Under the pieces are notes generated by a model, which had not been told where the DNA came from, made no database searches, and worked only from the letters and a program-made list of their open reading frames with translations. The translations under genes and the position numbers were made by a program. From positions 140,860-204,859 of the forward strand of contig JAKQEE010000052.1 of NCBI GenBank assembly GCA_029558635.1: DNA of 64,000 nucleotides, in the 5' to 3' direction. Each line of letters opens with the position of its first letter. Position 1 is the first letter of the stretch. Positions 8,198-16,753 of the stretch are shown here, piece after piece. Source of the stretch: Pseudomonadota bacterium. Its GTDB lineage: Bacteria > Pseudomonadota > Alphaproteobacteria > Micavibrionales > Micavibrionaceae.

Positions 8198-9529
8198 TCA
8201 GGCGACGTGTTTGCGGTAGGCCATTTCGAGATCGGGGCGGCCAAAGAGATAGCCTTCGCCATAGTCGATTTCAAAGTCGAGCAGTTCCAGAAGATCGTGT
8301 TCGTGTTCGAATTTTTCGACGATCAGTTTCAGGCCGGATTCATCAAGGCGCGATTTCAGGCGGGCTAAATCCATTTCGCCGCTGGACGATCCACACAGTT
8401 CGATGAGTTTGTCGGACGAGACTTTCAGAAAGACAAATCCGTTTTCGGCGATACGGTCATCGTTGATTTCGAGGGTTGGCAAGTTGTCGAGAGAGAATTT
8501 GCACCCCAATTGCGCCAGTCCGTCGATGATGCGTATCACGGCGGGCGGGAGTTTCAGATAGTCGGCATATTGCAATTCAAAAATCAGATTATGCGCCAGA
8601 TCGCGGCGGGAGCGGACGAATTCCAGCAGATCGGTCATATACATGTGGTTTTTGAAGACGCGGACCGAGATGTTGAGGAAGTAGCCGATGTTCAACCCCT
8701 TGCGGGCATCCGAGCGGATCGTGTCGATGGTGTGGATCAACAGCAGGTGGTCGAGATTTTCAATCGTTGTTTCTTTTTCGGCCAGCGGGCGGTAGGTGTT
8801 TGCCGGCAGGTAAATTCCGGCGCGGGCGCGGATGCGGGCGAAGAGTTCAAGATAGGTGATTTTGCGCGAGGGCAGTTTGACAATCGGTTGCGCAAAAATT
8901 TCGATTTTATCGTTTTGGACTGCGTGATTGATCAGTTCACTCAATACCGCGTCGCTGTAGTTCGGGACCTCTTCTTCGGGGCGTCGCTGCTCTTTCGGAG
9001 AAGACATCAAAATGGATTTGTATTTATCCGCGACCTCTTGGGCGTGCTCGTGCTGTTCGTTGGCGGGCTTTTGGCGCGGCATAAAGGATGGGCGCATGCG
9101 GTTGCCCATTTTTTCCAGAGATTTTTTGACGGCGCCCATCGCGGTTTCAGGTTTTTCTTCCGGTGTTTCTTTCAGAACGTTGAATTTCTTGATTTCCTTT
9201 TGCAAGGTCAGCGCGGTTTGCACCATGTCGTCTTTCAAGGACTCTACATCGTTTTTAGTGCGGGCGATTTCGCGATTTAAAAAGTCTTGCTGTTTACCGA
9301 GTTTGTCGACTTTTTTTGTGATGGCAGTCTCATTGGAGCGGCGGGTGAGGGAGTCGTAACCGAATGCTCCGGCTAGTGTCAAAAATCCCGCCATCGAACC
9401 TGCTGCTGTACCACCAAAAATTTGCGCAGTGGTGGCGATGGTCATTATTCCACCGCAGGCGTATACCCCCAGCCACAAGGACGGGTATTTCGTCAGCGAT
9501 TCAATTGCGGATTTATGCGGAGCGGGCAT
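8198..9529 (-). CDS. membrane-anchored degenerate EAL-domain protein, TipF-like
   Basis: A 443-aa protein: two N-terminal membrane segments (about 18-36 and 41-59), a coiled coil (about 70-120), a basic/Pro linker, and a C-terminal EAL-fold domain (about 195-440). The EAL signature is eroded: LELFARIR stands where ExLxR is expected, LDNL replaces DDFG, and KVSS replaces KID. It is therefore unlikely to hydrolyse c-di-GMP but could bind it. The architecture (two TMs, coiled coil, inactive EAL) matches the Caulobacter flagellum-positioning protein TipF; orthology is inferred. The start overlaps the end of pyrD by 17 bases. Confidence 0.8.
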   Translation of the reverse strand: MPAPHKSAIESLTKYPSLWLGVYACGGIMTIATTAQIFGGTAAGSMAGFLTLAGAFGYDSLTRRSNETAITKKVDKLGKQQDFLNREIARTKNDVESLKDDMVQTALTLQKEIKKFNVLKETPEEKPETAMGAVKKSLEKMGNRMRPSFMPRQKPANEQHEHAQEVADKYKSILMSSPKEQRRPEEEVPNYSDAVLSELINHAVQNDKIEIFAQPIVKLPSRKITYLELFARIRARAGIYLPANTYRPLAEKETTIENLDHLLLIHTIDTIRSDARKGLNIGYFLNISVRVFKNHMYMTDLLEFVRSRRDLAHNLIFELQYADYLKLPPAVIRIIDGLAQLGCKFSLDNLPTLEINDDRIAENGFVFLKVSSDKLIELCGSSSGEMDLARLKSRLDESGLKLIVEKFEHEHDLLELLDFEIDYGEGYLFGRPDLEMAYRKHVA

Positions 9530-10637
9530 AAGCTTCCTCGGTACTTGTCGTTTGCATCATTTTATGGTCGGCGCCTATCGCCTGTTCCATGTGGGTGAAG
9601 CCGTCCTTTTTCAAAAGTTCCAAAAGACTTTTTTTGATCTTGCAGGCAATGTAAGGTCCTTCATAGACCATGCCGCTATAGACTTGAATCAGAGACGCTC
9701 CGGCTCGTATTTTGGCATAGGCATCGACCGCATTGCAAATTCCTCCGACCCCTATGATCGGGATTTGTCCACCGGTCATTGCATAAAATTTGCGGATCAT
9801 TTCGGTGGCTTTATCGGTCAGCGGTGCGCCGGAGAGGCCGCCCTTTTCATTGGCGAAGTTTTGCGGCAGGTCGGCGGGACGCGCGAGCGTGGTATTGGTG
9901 AGTATTACGCCGTCGATTTTAAGGTCTGTCAGGACTCCGGCGATGTCTTTCAATTGCTCGTCCGAAAGATCTGGGGCGAGCTTGACCAGAACAGGCGGCG
10001 GGTTGATGCCGCACGAGGTTTTGCGTTCGGCAAGGACGGCGGTCAGGAGTTCGGTCAGCGGACCTTTTTCCTGAAGATTGCGCAGGCCCGGTGTGTTGGG
10101 CGAGGAAATGTTGATCGTCAAATAATCGGCCATCGGTGCCAGTGTGCGAATGAGCGAGGTGTAATCTTTTGCCGGATCGGTTTGATCTTTGTTCATGCCG
10201 ATGTTGAGGCCCAACACTCCGTTAGGGCGGGGTTTGCGCGAGAGGAACTTTTCCAGATTGGATTTGAATTTCGCCACCCCCAGATTGGGAAATCCCATGC
10301 GGTTGATGACGGCGCGGTGTTTGGGACAGCGGAAGATGCGTGGTTTCGGGTTGCCAATCTGCGGTTTGATTGTCACTGTTCCGGCCTCGACAAATCCGAA
10401 GCCCATGTCGAAGAGTTTGCCCACGGCTTCGGCGTTTTTATCAAAGCCCGCGGCGATGCCCACTGGGTTCGGGAAGGTGCGGTCCCACAGGCGCATTTTG
10501 AGGGCAGGGTTATCCGGTTTTTGCGGGAAGAGAAGTTTGGTCGGAGCGATGCGTAGGCCCGCGATGGTCAGTTTGTGCGCGGTCTCAGGAGAGAGCAGGA
10601 AGAGAAACGGTTTGGCGAGGTTGTACAGGTCAGTCAT
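9513..10637 (-). CDS. pyrD: quinone-dependent dihydroorotate dehydrogenase (class 2)
   Basis: A 374-aa membrane-associated flavoenzyme oxidising dihydroorotate to orotate in pyrimidine synthesis, passing electrons to the quinone pool. The class-2 N-terminal helical extension is present (LYNLAKPFLFLLSPETAHKL), followed by NPVGIAAGFDKNAE and the FVEAGTVT segment. The catalytic-serine loop is NISSPNTPGLR (about 178-188). The C-terminal FMN phosphate site is IGVGGI plus AGASLIQVYSG. Length is at the upper end of the family because of a short C-terminal tail after residue 350. It overlaps pgsA by 8 bases and the EAL gene by 17. Confidence 0.96.
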   Translation of the reverse strand: MTDLYNLAKPFLFLLSPETAHKLTIAGLRIAPTKLLFPQKPDNPALKMRLWDRTFPNPVGIAAGFDKNAEAVGKLFDMGFGFVEAGTVTIKPQIGNPKPRIFRCPKHRAVINRMGFPNLGVAKFKSNLEKFLSRKPRPNGVLGLNIGMNKDQTDPAKDYTSLIRTLAPMADYLTINISSPNTPGLRNLQEKGPLTELLTAVLAERKTSCGINPPPVLVKLAPDLSDEQLKDIAGVLTDLKIDGVILTNTTLARPADLPQNFANEKGGLSGAPLTDKATEMIRKFYAMTGGQIPIIGVGGICNAVDAYAKIRAGASLIQVYSGMVYEGPYIACKIKKSLLELLKKDGFTHMEQAIGADHKMMQTTSTEEAYARSA

Positions 10638-11184
10638 TGAGGTGCTTCATCCCTTCTTTGAAATAGGACCATCCTGTCATGATGGTCAGGACGGTGGCTG
10701 CGACCAGCAAGGTATAGCCGATCTCGATATTGAGCGGCAGAACCGGAACTCCGTATTCGCCCATAATCAGAAAGCCCAACGAAAACATCTGGATTGTCGT
10801 TTTCCACTTGGCCAGTTTTGAAACCGGAAACTGGATATTCTTCGGACCGAAATATTCGCGCAAGCCCGAGATCAGAAACTCACGCGATAGAATCAGGATA
10901 ATAGGCGCAATACCCCACCCCGACACATGGCCATTGGCCAGCAATGTCAGTAGAACGGTGGCGACAAATATCTTGTCGGCAACGGGGTCGAGAAATTTTC
11001 CAAACGGCGATTCCAATTTGAATTTGCGCGCGAGATATCCGTCAAACCAATCGGTAATACATCCGAGCGTGTAGAGCCCCAAAGATGTCCATGCGGCCCA
11101 CGTCGCGTCGATCATCATTAAAGCAACGAGAAAGGGCAGAGACAGGAGCCGCCCGACGGTCAGAATATTGGGTAAGTTTCGCAT
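10630..11184 (-). CDS. pgsA: CDP-diacylglycerol--glycerol-3-phosphate 3-phosphatidyltransferase
   Basis: A 184-aa integral membrane enzyme of the CDP-alcohol phosphatidyltransferase family, committing CDP-diacylglycerol to phosphatidylglycerol. The diagnostic motif D-x2-DG-x2-AR-x8-G-x3-D-x3-D is visible as DWFDGYLAR followed by FGKFLDPVADK. About five membrane segments follow the usual NLPNILTVGRLL start. It is the first gene of the long minus-strand operon. The ATG follows immediately after a perfect GC-rich hairpin that contains its own ribosome-binding sequence (see 11182-11201). Confidence 0.95.
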   Translation of the reverse strand: MRNLPNILTVGRLLSLPFLVALMMIDATWAAWTSLGLYTLGCITDWFDGYLARKFKLESPFGKFLDPVADKIFVATVLLTLLANGHVSGWGIAPIILILSREFLISGLREYFGPKNIQFPVSKLAKWKTTIQMFSLGFLIMGEYGVPVLPLNIEIGYTLLVAATVLTIMTGWSYFKEGMKHLND

Positions 11185-11201
11185 CCCCCTCTTTTAGGGG
11201 G
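11182..11201 (-). promoter_or_regulatory. hairpin enclosing the pgsA ribosome-binding region
   Basis: On the minus strand the bases directly before the pgsA ATG read CCCCCT AAAAG AGGGGG ATG. This is a perfect 6-bp GC stem with a 5-base loop whose 3' arm is the only purine-rich ribosome-binding candidate. Folded, it would occlude initiation. No run of Ts follows, so it is not a classical terminator. A regulatory role is inference. Confidence 0.45.
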
Positions 11202-11255
11202 TATCCTCTTTATTTTCAACTTCTTATAATGATTTATTCAGAAGAATATGCCGAA

Positions 11256-11903
11256 TTATTCGTCCAATTTGAGCGGGGAGCCGCCGCTTTCTGTCATGCT
11301 TTCGAGATTAATGTCCATACAGACGTTGAATTCCGTCAGGTCCAGTATTTTCTCTGCGTTCTTCGGCATCATAATTTTGTTGTTGATGCAGTATTCGATC
11401 AAGGCGGCGCTGATGAAGTCTGCGGTCAGGTTGATGAATTTCTGTTCGAACGTCTTTTCATCGAAAAAGGTCAGGGTAATGGCTTTCGGTGTTTCCTTGA
11501 CGTTATAGTCCCCTTGGATCGGGGCCTTGAAGCTTTTCATCGAGTGAAATTCATATTCTGCGTTTCCGGCATAGCGGGCACGGATGATTCTGCCTTCGGG
11601 GAATTTCATTCCATGGGCGGCGCCAGCGTTGCGGATAGCTGTGGTGGTTTCGGAGTGCGAAAAAATTAGGCGTCTGATTTCTGTAGCCATGGATGGTGGT
11701 TCTTCTCTTATGAATTTTGATTTTCTGTTTTTGATATTATTCCAGTCGTCTGGAACAGTCCCAAATTTACCTTTTTTCTTATATTTTGCAACAGCGTGAT
11801 CTTCAAGTTTTCTTAAACATTTATAGGGTAGTCTAGGGTGTGATTGGCAGAGCCGTTTGCGGTCGAGTTCGTATTTGTACATTGTCATTATAGTGAAAGC
11901 CAT
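11256..11903 (-). CDS. hypothetical protein
   Basis: Unrecognised, up to 215 aa, no signal peptide or membrane segment. The N-terminal 65 residues are basic (Lys/Arg-rich); the remainder is a mixed alpha/beta sequence with several Met and Phe. The start is uncertain. The longest reading begins at 11903, directly abutting the divergent pilB start (CATATG). A TATAAT lies at 11892-11887 on this strand, inside that reading, which argues for a later start such as ATG 11882 or ATG 11690. It is more AT-rich than the flanking operons and faces away from the pilus locus. Confidence 0.55.
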   Translation of the reverse strand: MAFTIMTMYKYELDRKRLCQSHPRLPYKCLRKLEDHAVAKYKKKGKFGTVPDDWNNIKNRKSKFIREEPPSMATEIRRLIFSHSETTTAIRNAGAAHGMKFPEGRIIRARYAGNAEYEFHSMKSFKAPIQGDYNVKETPKAITLTFFDEKTFEQKFINLTADFISAALIEYCINNKIMMPKNAEKILDLTEFNVCMDINLESMTESGGSPLKLDE

Positions 11904-13787
11904 ATGGAAGTCATTGATTTAACAGGAAAAGACAAAAGGACTGAAGGAGCCGGCGGTGAGTCGGCCAACCTTCCGGCACGCCCGGACCAGATACAGAAAA
12001 ATGTGTCCTATAAGCGTGGTCAGGATCTTGCCCGTCGTTCGGGGCATGATCTGGCGGGTCGTTTTGCCGGTGATGATACCGGATTGTCTGGTGGAGCCGA
12101 TGGCCGCGGCCGGATCGGGGATCGTCTGGTTGCGCAGGGCGTTATTACTCAGGAACAATTGGGTGTTGCGCTGCAAGAAAAGAAAATCAGCGGCAAATTG
12201 CTTGGGCAGGTTCTTGTCGAGCTTGGTTTTATTGAAGAGTCGGTTCTGATCCAGTTTCTGGCTGAATCGGGTGGTCACGAAGTCTTTGATCCCAAGACAA
12301 CGATTTTTGACGGGGAAGCCCTGTCCCTGATCGATAAGGCAACAGCCAAGAAATTGCGTGTACTGCCTGTATCTTATCAAGATAACGTCGCTGTTGTGGC
12401 TATGGTCGATCCGTATGACATCGTTGCGACGGACGGGTTGAAGCGTATTTTGCCGAAAGGCACCGAGATTCGCTGTCTGGTCGCCACGCCGTCGGTTCTG
12501 TCGGATGCGATGGACGCTGCTTATGGATATTCTAGCGTTATCGAAGACATTATCAAGGAGTTGGACGATACCAAGGCCAATCCGGACGATGTTTCCAATG
12601 TTAACGAGGACAAGGCCTACAGTCACCCGATTGTGCGTCTGGTCAATGCTTTGCTTATCGATGCCGTCAAGACCGGCGTTTCCGACCTTCACTTTGAGCC
12701 GGAGGAGAACTTTGTTCGTCTTCGCTATCGTCTTGACGGTGTGTTGTTTACCGCCCAAATTTTGCATAAAAAAATATGGAACGGAGTGTCTCAGCGTCTA
12801 AAAATTATGTCCAAGATGAATATTGCGGATAAGTTGGCACCTCAGGATGGTCGTTTCAACCTGAATATTGGCGACCGCGAGGCTGACTTCCGTGTGTCGT
12901 CGCTTCCGACTGTTCATGGCGAGAATATCGTTCTTCGTGTTCTGGATAAAAGTGCCAGCATTAAACCATTGGAAAATCTTGGATTTAGTCCCGAGAACCT
13001 GAAGCGTATCCGTGCGGCGCAGGCGCGTCCGGAAGGGATTATTATCGTGACGGGTCCGACGGGGTCGGGTAAATCGACATCTCTCTATTCAATGATTAAT
13101 GAAATCAACAAGGTAGAGGTCAATATTCAGACGCTGGAAGATCCCGTTGAATATTCTCTGCCGATGATCCGCCAGACCCATGTGCGGGAAGGCGTTCTGG
13201 AATTTGCGGACGGGATCAAGGCTTTGCTCCGTCAGGATCCGGATATTATCTTTATCGGAGAAATTCGTGACGGGACAACCGGCGAGATGGCTTTGAAGGC
13301 CGCGATGACCGGTCACCAGGTGTATACGACTCTCCACACCAACGATTCTTTCGGGGCTATTCCGCGTCTGGTCGATCTAGGGCTGAAACCCGGGATGATT
13401 GCCGGTGCGATTATTGGGGTTTTTGCTCAGCGTTTGGTACGCAAGCTTTGCCCGTCCTGTAAAGAAGAATACAAGCCGAACGAAGAAGAATGCCATATTC
13501 TCGGCGTCGACAGTGATTCTCCGCCGACGATTTACAAAGCCCATCAGGGCGGGTGTCCGGCGTGTTCGGGGCAGGGCTACAAAGGCCGTTTGGCTATTGC
13601 GGAGATTCTTTTGACGGACGAGGATATGGACGAGATTATCGCCCGTGGCGGGACCAAAGTCGAAATGAAGCGTCTGGCTAAACAAAAGGGATTCAAAAGT
13701 ATGCGAGATGATGGTATTCTCAAAATACTGGATGGCGTCACCAGCATTGAAGAGTTGGCCGGGGCCGTTCATATCCATTCAGACTAA
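11904..13787 (+). CDS. pilB: type IV pilus assembly ATPase PilB (GspE/MshE family) with MshEN domain
   Basis: A 627-aa cytoplasmic secretion ATPase that powers pilus extension. ATG 11904 is preferred to an upstream in-frame start because homologous sequence begins well downstream. After a polar 65-residue leader there is a T2SSE_N/MshEN domain (about 68-215), with a tandem repeat beginning RIGDRLVAQGVITQEQL and continuing KLLGQVLVELGFI. The ATPase core follows: Walker A GPTGSGKST (about 384), Asp-box/Walker B around DPDIIFIGEIRD, and the tetra-cysteine zinc motif CPSC...CPAC (about 520-560). The tandem MshEN motif is the type known to bind c-di-GMP. First gene of the pilus cluster. Confidence 0.95.
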   Translation: MEVIDLTGKDKRTEGAGGESANLPARPDQIQKNVSYKRGQDLARRSGHDLAGRFAGDDTGLSGGADGRGRIGDRLVAQGVITQEQLGVALQEKKISGKLLGQVLVELGFIEESVLIQFLAESGGHEVFDPKTTIFDGEALSLIDKATAKKLRVLPVSYQDNVAVVAMVDPYDIVATDGLKRILPKGTEIRCLVATPSVLSDAMDAAYGYSSVIEDIIKELDDTKANPDDVSNVNEDKAYSHPIVRLVNALLIDAVKTGVSDLHFEPEENFVRLRYRLDGVLFTAQILHKKIWNGVSQRLKIMSKMNIADKLAPQDGRFNLNIGDREADFRVSSLPTVHGENIVLRVLDKSASIKPLENLGFSPENLKRIRAAQARPEGIIIVTGPTGSGKSTSLYSMINEINKVEVNIQTLEDPVEYSLPMIRQTHVREGVLEFADGIKALLRQDPDIIFIGEIRDGTTGEMALKAAMTGHQVYTTLHTNDSFGAIPRLVDLGLKPGMIAGAIIGVFAQRLVRKLCPSCKEEYKPNEEECHILGVDSDSPPTIYKAHQGGCPACSGQGYKGRLAIAEILLTDEDMDEIIARGGTKVEMKRLAKQKGFKSMRDDGILKILDGVTSIEELAGAVHIHSD

Positions 13788-13841
13788 TCTGCCGGAACTC
13801 TATGTCTTTGGCGGGTTTTGTGCCATCATCGGAGGTCGGTC

Positions 13842-15056
13842 ATTCAACCCTATAAGTACAAAGCTTATAACGCCAAAGGGCGTCCGATTCGCGGGGTGAT
13901 TTCCGCTGCGAATGAGGTTGATCTATATAATCAACTCCAGAGTACGGGCATGGAGTTGGTTACTTGTTCCCCCGTTTCTGCCCGTGGGCAGGGCGGAATT
14001 ACCCTTTTCCGGCCAAAAGTCAAAACCCGCGATCTGATCCAGTTTTTTATGCATCTTGAGCAAATGCAGGCGGCCGGTGTGCCGATGCTCGATTCTCTGG
14101 CCGATGTTCGCGATTCTGCCGAAAACCAGACGCTTAAAGATATTATGACGGATGTTCACCGCAACGTTTCCGACGGGAGTTCTCTTTCCGAATCTTTGGC
14201 TGCCTATCCCAAAATTTTCAATAATTTGTATATCTCTCTTATCGAAGCCGGCGAGGAAACCGGTGATCTGCAATTATCCTATTCCCAGCTTATCAAATAT
14301 TTGAAATGGGTTGACGATATGCAGAGCAAGATCCGGAAAGCAACCCGTTATCCTACCATCTTGCTTGTGGTTGTGATTCTGACAATTACCGTCATGATGG
14401 GATATGTTGTGCCGCAGATTGTCGGGTTTATTAAGAATCTGGGGCAGGACTTGCCCTTTTATACGACTGCGCTGGTGGTAACTTCCGAGTTTTTCCAGGA
14501 ATATTGGTGGGCGGTTCTGGCGACACCGTTCCTCTTGTTTGCTGTGTACAAGGCCATTCGCAAGAATTCGGAAGGGTTTGCCTACCGGATGGATTCTCTT
14601 TTTCTTGAGCTTCCTATTGCGGGTCCGCTGATTCGGAAGATTTCGATTGCGCGATATGCCCAGACGTTCGGGGCTTTATTTTCCAGCGGTATTGACGTGA
14701 TCAACTGTTTGAAAGCCTCCCAGAATACGGTCACCAATCTGGCTTTGCTTGAGGCTTTGGATATTGTTCAGGCGCAGGTTCAGGCCGGTTCTCCGCTTTC
14801 TGCCGCTTTCGGTGCTTCGGGCGAATTTCCGACGCTGGTGACGCGGATGGTCAAAATCGGTGAAGAGTCCGGTAACTTGACTCCCGTTTTGCAACAGGTT
14901 TCCGAATTTTACACCAAAGATGTCGATGAGGCTGTCCAGTCCTTGATCACGATGATCGAGCCGATGTTGACTATGATTCTCGGTTTGATGATTCTCTGGA
15001 TTGCTGTCGGGGTCTTTGGTCCAATTTACTCAAGCTTTGAAAATATTGATTTCTAG
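13842..15056 (+). CDS. pilC: type IV pilus inner-membrane platform protein PilC (GspF family)
   Basis: About 404 aa with two T2SSF domains (about 60-185 and 265-390) and three membrane segments (about 165-190, 210-232, 372-395). It is the platform that couples PilB/PilT ATPases to pilin. The family N-terminus (M-x-x-Y-x-YKAYNAKG) begins at 13842, where the codon is ATT, placed 6 bases after a perfect GGAGG (13831-13835). No ATG, GTG or TTG fits this position. The nearest in-frame alternative is TTG 13818, which lies upstream of the GGAGG and has only a GGCGGG two bases before it. A rare ATT start is therefore the best reading. Confidence 0.93.
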   Translation: MQPYKYKAYNAKGRPIRGVISAANEVDLYNQLQSTGMELVTCSPVSARGQGGITLFRPKVKTRDLIQFFMHLEQMQAAGVPMLDSLADVRDSAENQTLKDIMTDVHRNVSDGSSLSESLAAYPKIFNNLYISLIEAGEETGDLQLSYSQLIKYLKWVDDMQSKIRKATRYPTILLVVVILTITVMMGYVVPQIVGFIKNLGQDLPFYTTALVVTSEFFQEYWWAVLATPFLLFAVYKAIRKNSEGFAYRMDSLFLELPIAGPLIRKISIARYAQTFGALFSSGIDVINCLKASQNTVTNLALLEALDIVQAQVQAGSPLSAAFGASGEFPTLVTRMVKIGEESGNLTPVLQQVSEFYTKDVDEAVQSLITMIEPMLTMILGLMILWIAVGVFGPIYSSFENIDF

Positions 15057-15085
15057 TGCTATAGATTATTTAACGGTTGGTTCCT

Positions 15086-16753
15086 ATGTCTGTTTCTCTT
15101 TCCCTTCCTGCTTTCCTCTCTCCGGCACGTTGCATCCTACTTGTTATGGATGATGGAGTCGGTGTTTACCGGTTGACGGGGAGTTTGGTCGAGTTTCTTG
15201 ACTCCCTGCAGTGGCGGGAACCCGGTTTCGAGGAAAAACTTTCAGATATCTTGACCCGTAGCGGCGCCTCTTCGGTTGTTATTCTCAACGATGCCGTCGA
15301 GCAACATTATCGTAAGGAAAAAGTTCCTGTTATCACGATGTTCGATCGCGCGAATATCGTCCAGCGTCGTCTGAATGTCGCCTTCCCCAATTTTTCAATG
15401 CGTGCTGCCAAAGTTCTGAAGTCGGGCCTCAAGACTTCTATAGGATCGGCGGCCCCAACTGGAGGAGGGGGTAAGGAAAAAGAGGCGGTTAAGGGGGATT
15501 TGTACCTTTTTGCTGCCGTACCTTCAACGGACGGGTTCGGCCGGATCATGATGGCGCTCAGTCATGTTGATATCCGGATTGTCGGGCTCGGTCTATTGCC
15601 GATTGAGTCGACTTCACTGGTTGATACACTGGTCAAAAAGCTGTCGCAGAAGAATTTTGGTGTTGGCGGGGCGCGCTGGTCTATTTTGCTGTCCCAGCAT
15701 CGCGGAGGGGGATTGCGTCAGGTTGTTGTCAAGGACGGCGATCTGGCACTCACTCGTGTCACTCCGGTGGTGGAGCCTGATCCCGGCTCTCCCGGAGCTT
15801 GGGCTGCTGATGTGTCTCAGGAATTGCAGGCAACATTGAGCTATTTGTCGCGCTTCGGCTACACGCCTGAGGACGGTCTCGATATTATGATTGTCGGCGA
15901 CAAGACCTATACTGAAGCTCTTGAAGGGATGATTTATGCGCCGTGCCATTTCACAGCGCTCTCTCTTGAGGAGGCTTCCGGCTTCCTCGGTCTCAAATTA
16001 GGTGCTGATGCAGCCCCGCACTTCTCCGAATTGCTTCATGCCGGGTGGGCCGGTAAAAAGTTCAGTCTTGATCTTTCCATTTCCTCACGGGAAATTTCCG
16101 CCATTAAAGAACCTCGGGTGGCCGCGCAAATTATTATGTTTGCTTGCGCTCTTGGTATTGGCGGGCTTGTCGGATTTGCTTCGGAAGAGGCGCTGAAAAT
16201 GTATCGTGCCTCAATCAATCTTGATGTTGTTCGTCAGGAGAAAAAAGATATAGAGGATATCTATCAGGAAGAATTACTGCGCAAACAGAAAATGGGCATT
16301 GATGTTCTTCTGGTGAAAGGGGCTTTGTCCATTCATGACCAGATTGAAAAAGAGGTGGTTGACCCTCTGGATGTTCTCGATGCTGTCTCTCACGAATTGG
16401 AAACGATCCGTCTCGACAAGTTCGAGTATTCCGCTACAGGGCCGGAAGTTCTGGCGACACCAAGTCCTGCTCAAGCTGGTGGTGGGGCGCGGGAAAACAA
16501 ATTCACGCTTTACTTGAGTTTTGCCGGTACGACCAAACCCAAGGAGGGCAATGAAGAAATCGACAAGTTGGTTCAGCGTCTGAACGGTCGGTTGGAAGGG
16601 ATGGGGTATGTTGCCGCGGTTACCAAAAAGCTCCAAGACCTGACCTTTGAGGGGGTTGCTGAGAGCGAGGCCGGTATAACTGCCAATAAGCGGGCAACGC
16701 AAGACAGATACCACGCGGAAATTGAAGTCAGGAAGGTTCAGAAAAATGGTTAG
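15086..16753 (+). CDS. PilM-PilN-like fusion, pilus inner-membrane alignment protein
   Basis: A 555-aa protein. Residues 1-330 resemble the divergent actin-fold PilM/MshI domain (MDDGVGVYRL near the start, LLPIEST around 172, MIVGD around 270). One membrane segment follows (about 348-368, IIMFACALGIGGLVGFASEE). Then comes a periplasmic coiled-coil and alpha/beta region of about 185 residues resembling PilN/GspL C-termini. In most type IVa systems PilM and PilN are separate, held by the PilN N-terminal peptide; here they appear as one chain. Assignment rests on architecture and on the position between pilC and a PilO-like gene. The start overlaps nothing upstream; the end overlaps the next gene by 8 bases. 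Confidence 0.7.
   Translation: MSVSLSLPAFLSPARCILLVMDDGVGVYRLTGSLVEFLDSLQWREPGFEEKLSDILTRSGASSVVILNDAVEQHYRKEKVPVITMFDRANIVQRRLNVAFPNFSMRAAKVLKSGLKTSIGSAAPTGGGGKEKEAVKGDLYLFAAVPSTDGFGRIMMALSHVDIRIVGLGLLPIESTSLVDTLVKKLSQKNFGVGGARWSILLSQHRGGGLRQVVVKDGDLALTRVTPVVEPDPGSPGAWAADVSQELQATLSYLSRFGYTPEDGLDIMIVGDKTYTEALEGMIYAPCHFTALSLEEASGFLGLKLGADAAPHFSELLHAGWAGKKFSLDLSISSREISAIKEPRVAAQIIMFACALGIGGLVGFASEEALKMYRASINLDVVRQEKKDIEDIYQEELLRKQKMGIDVLLVKGALSIHDQIEKEVVDPLDVLDAVSHELETIRLDKFEYSATGPEVLATPSPAQAGGGARENKFTLYLSFAGTTKPKEGNEEIDKLVQRLNGRLEGMGYVAAVTKKLQDLTFEGVAESEAGITANKRATQDRYHAEIEVRKVQKNG

Noticed and set aside
9429..10556. Long plus-strand frame opposite pyrD and the EAL gene (375 codons)
   Set aside because: It is the mirror of two strongly supported genes with catalytic motifs; the translation is low in recognisable structure and has no ribosome site.
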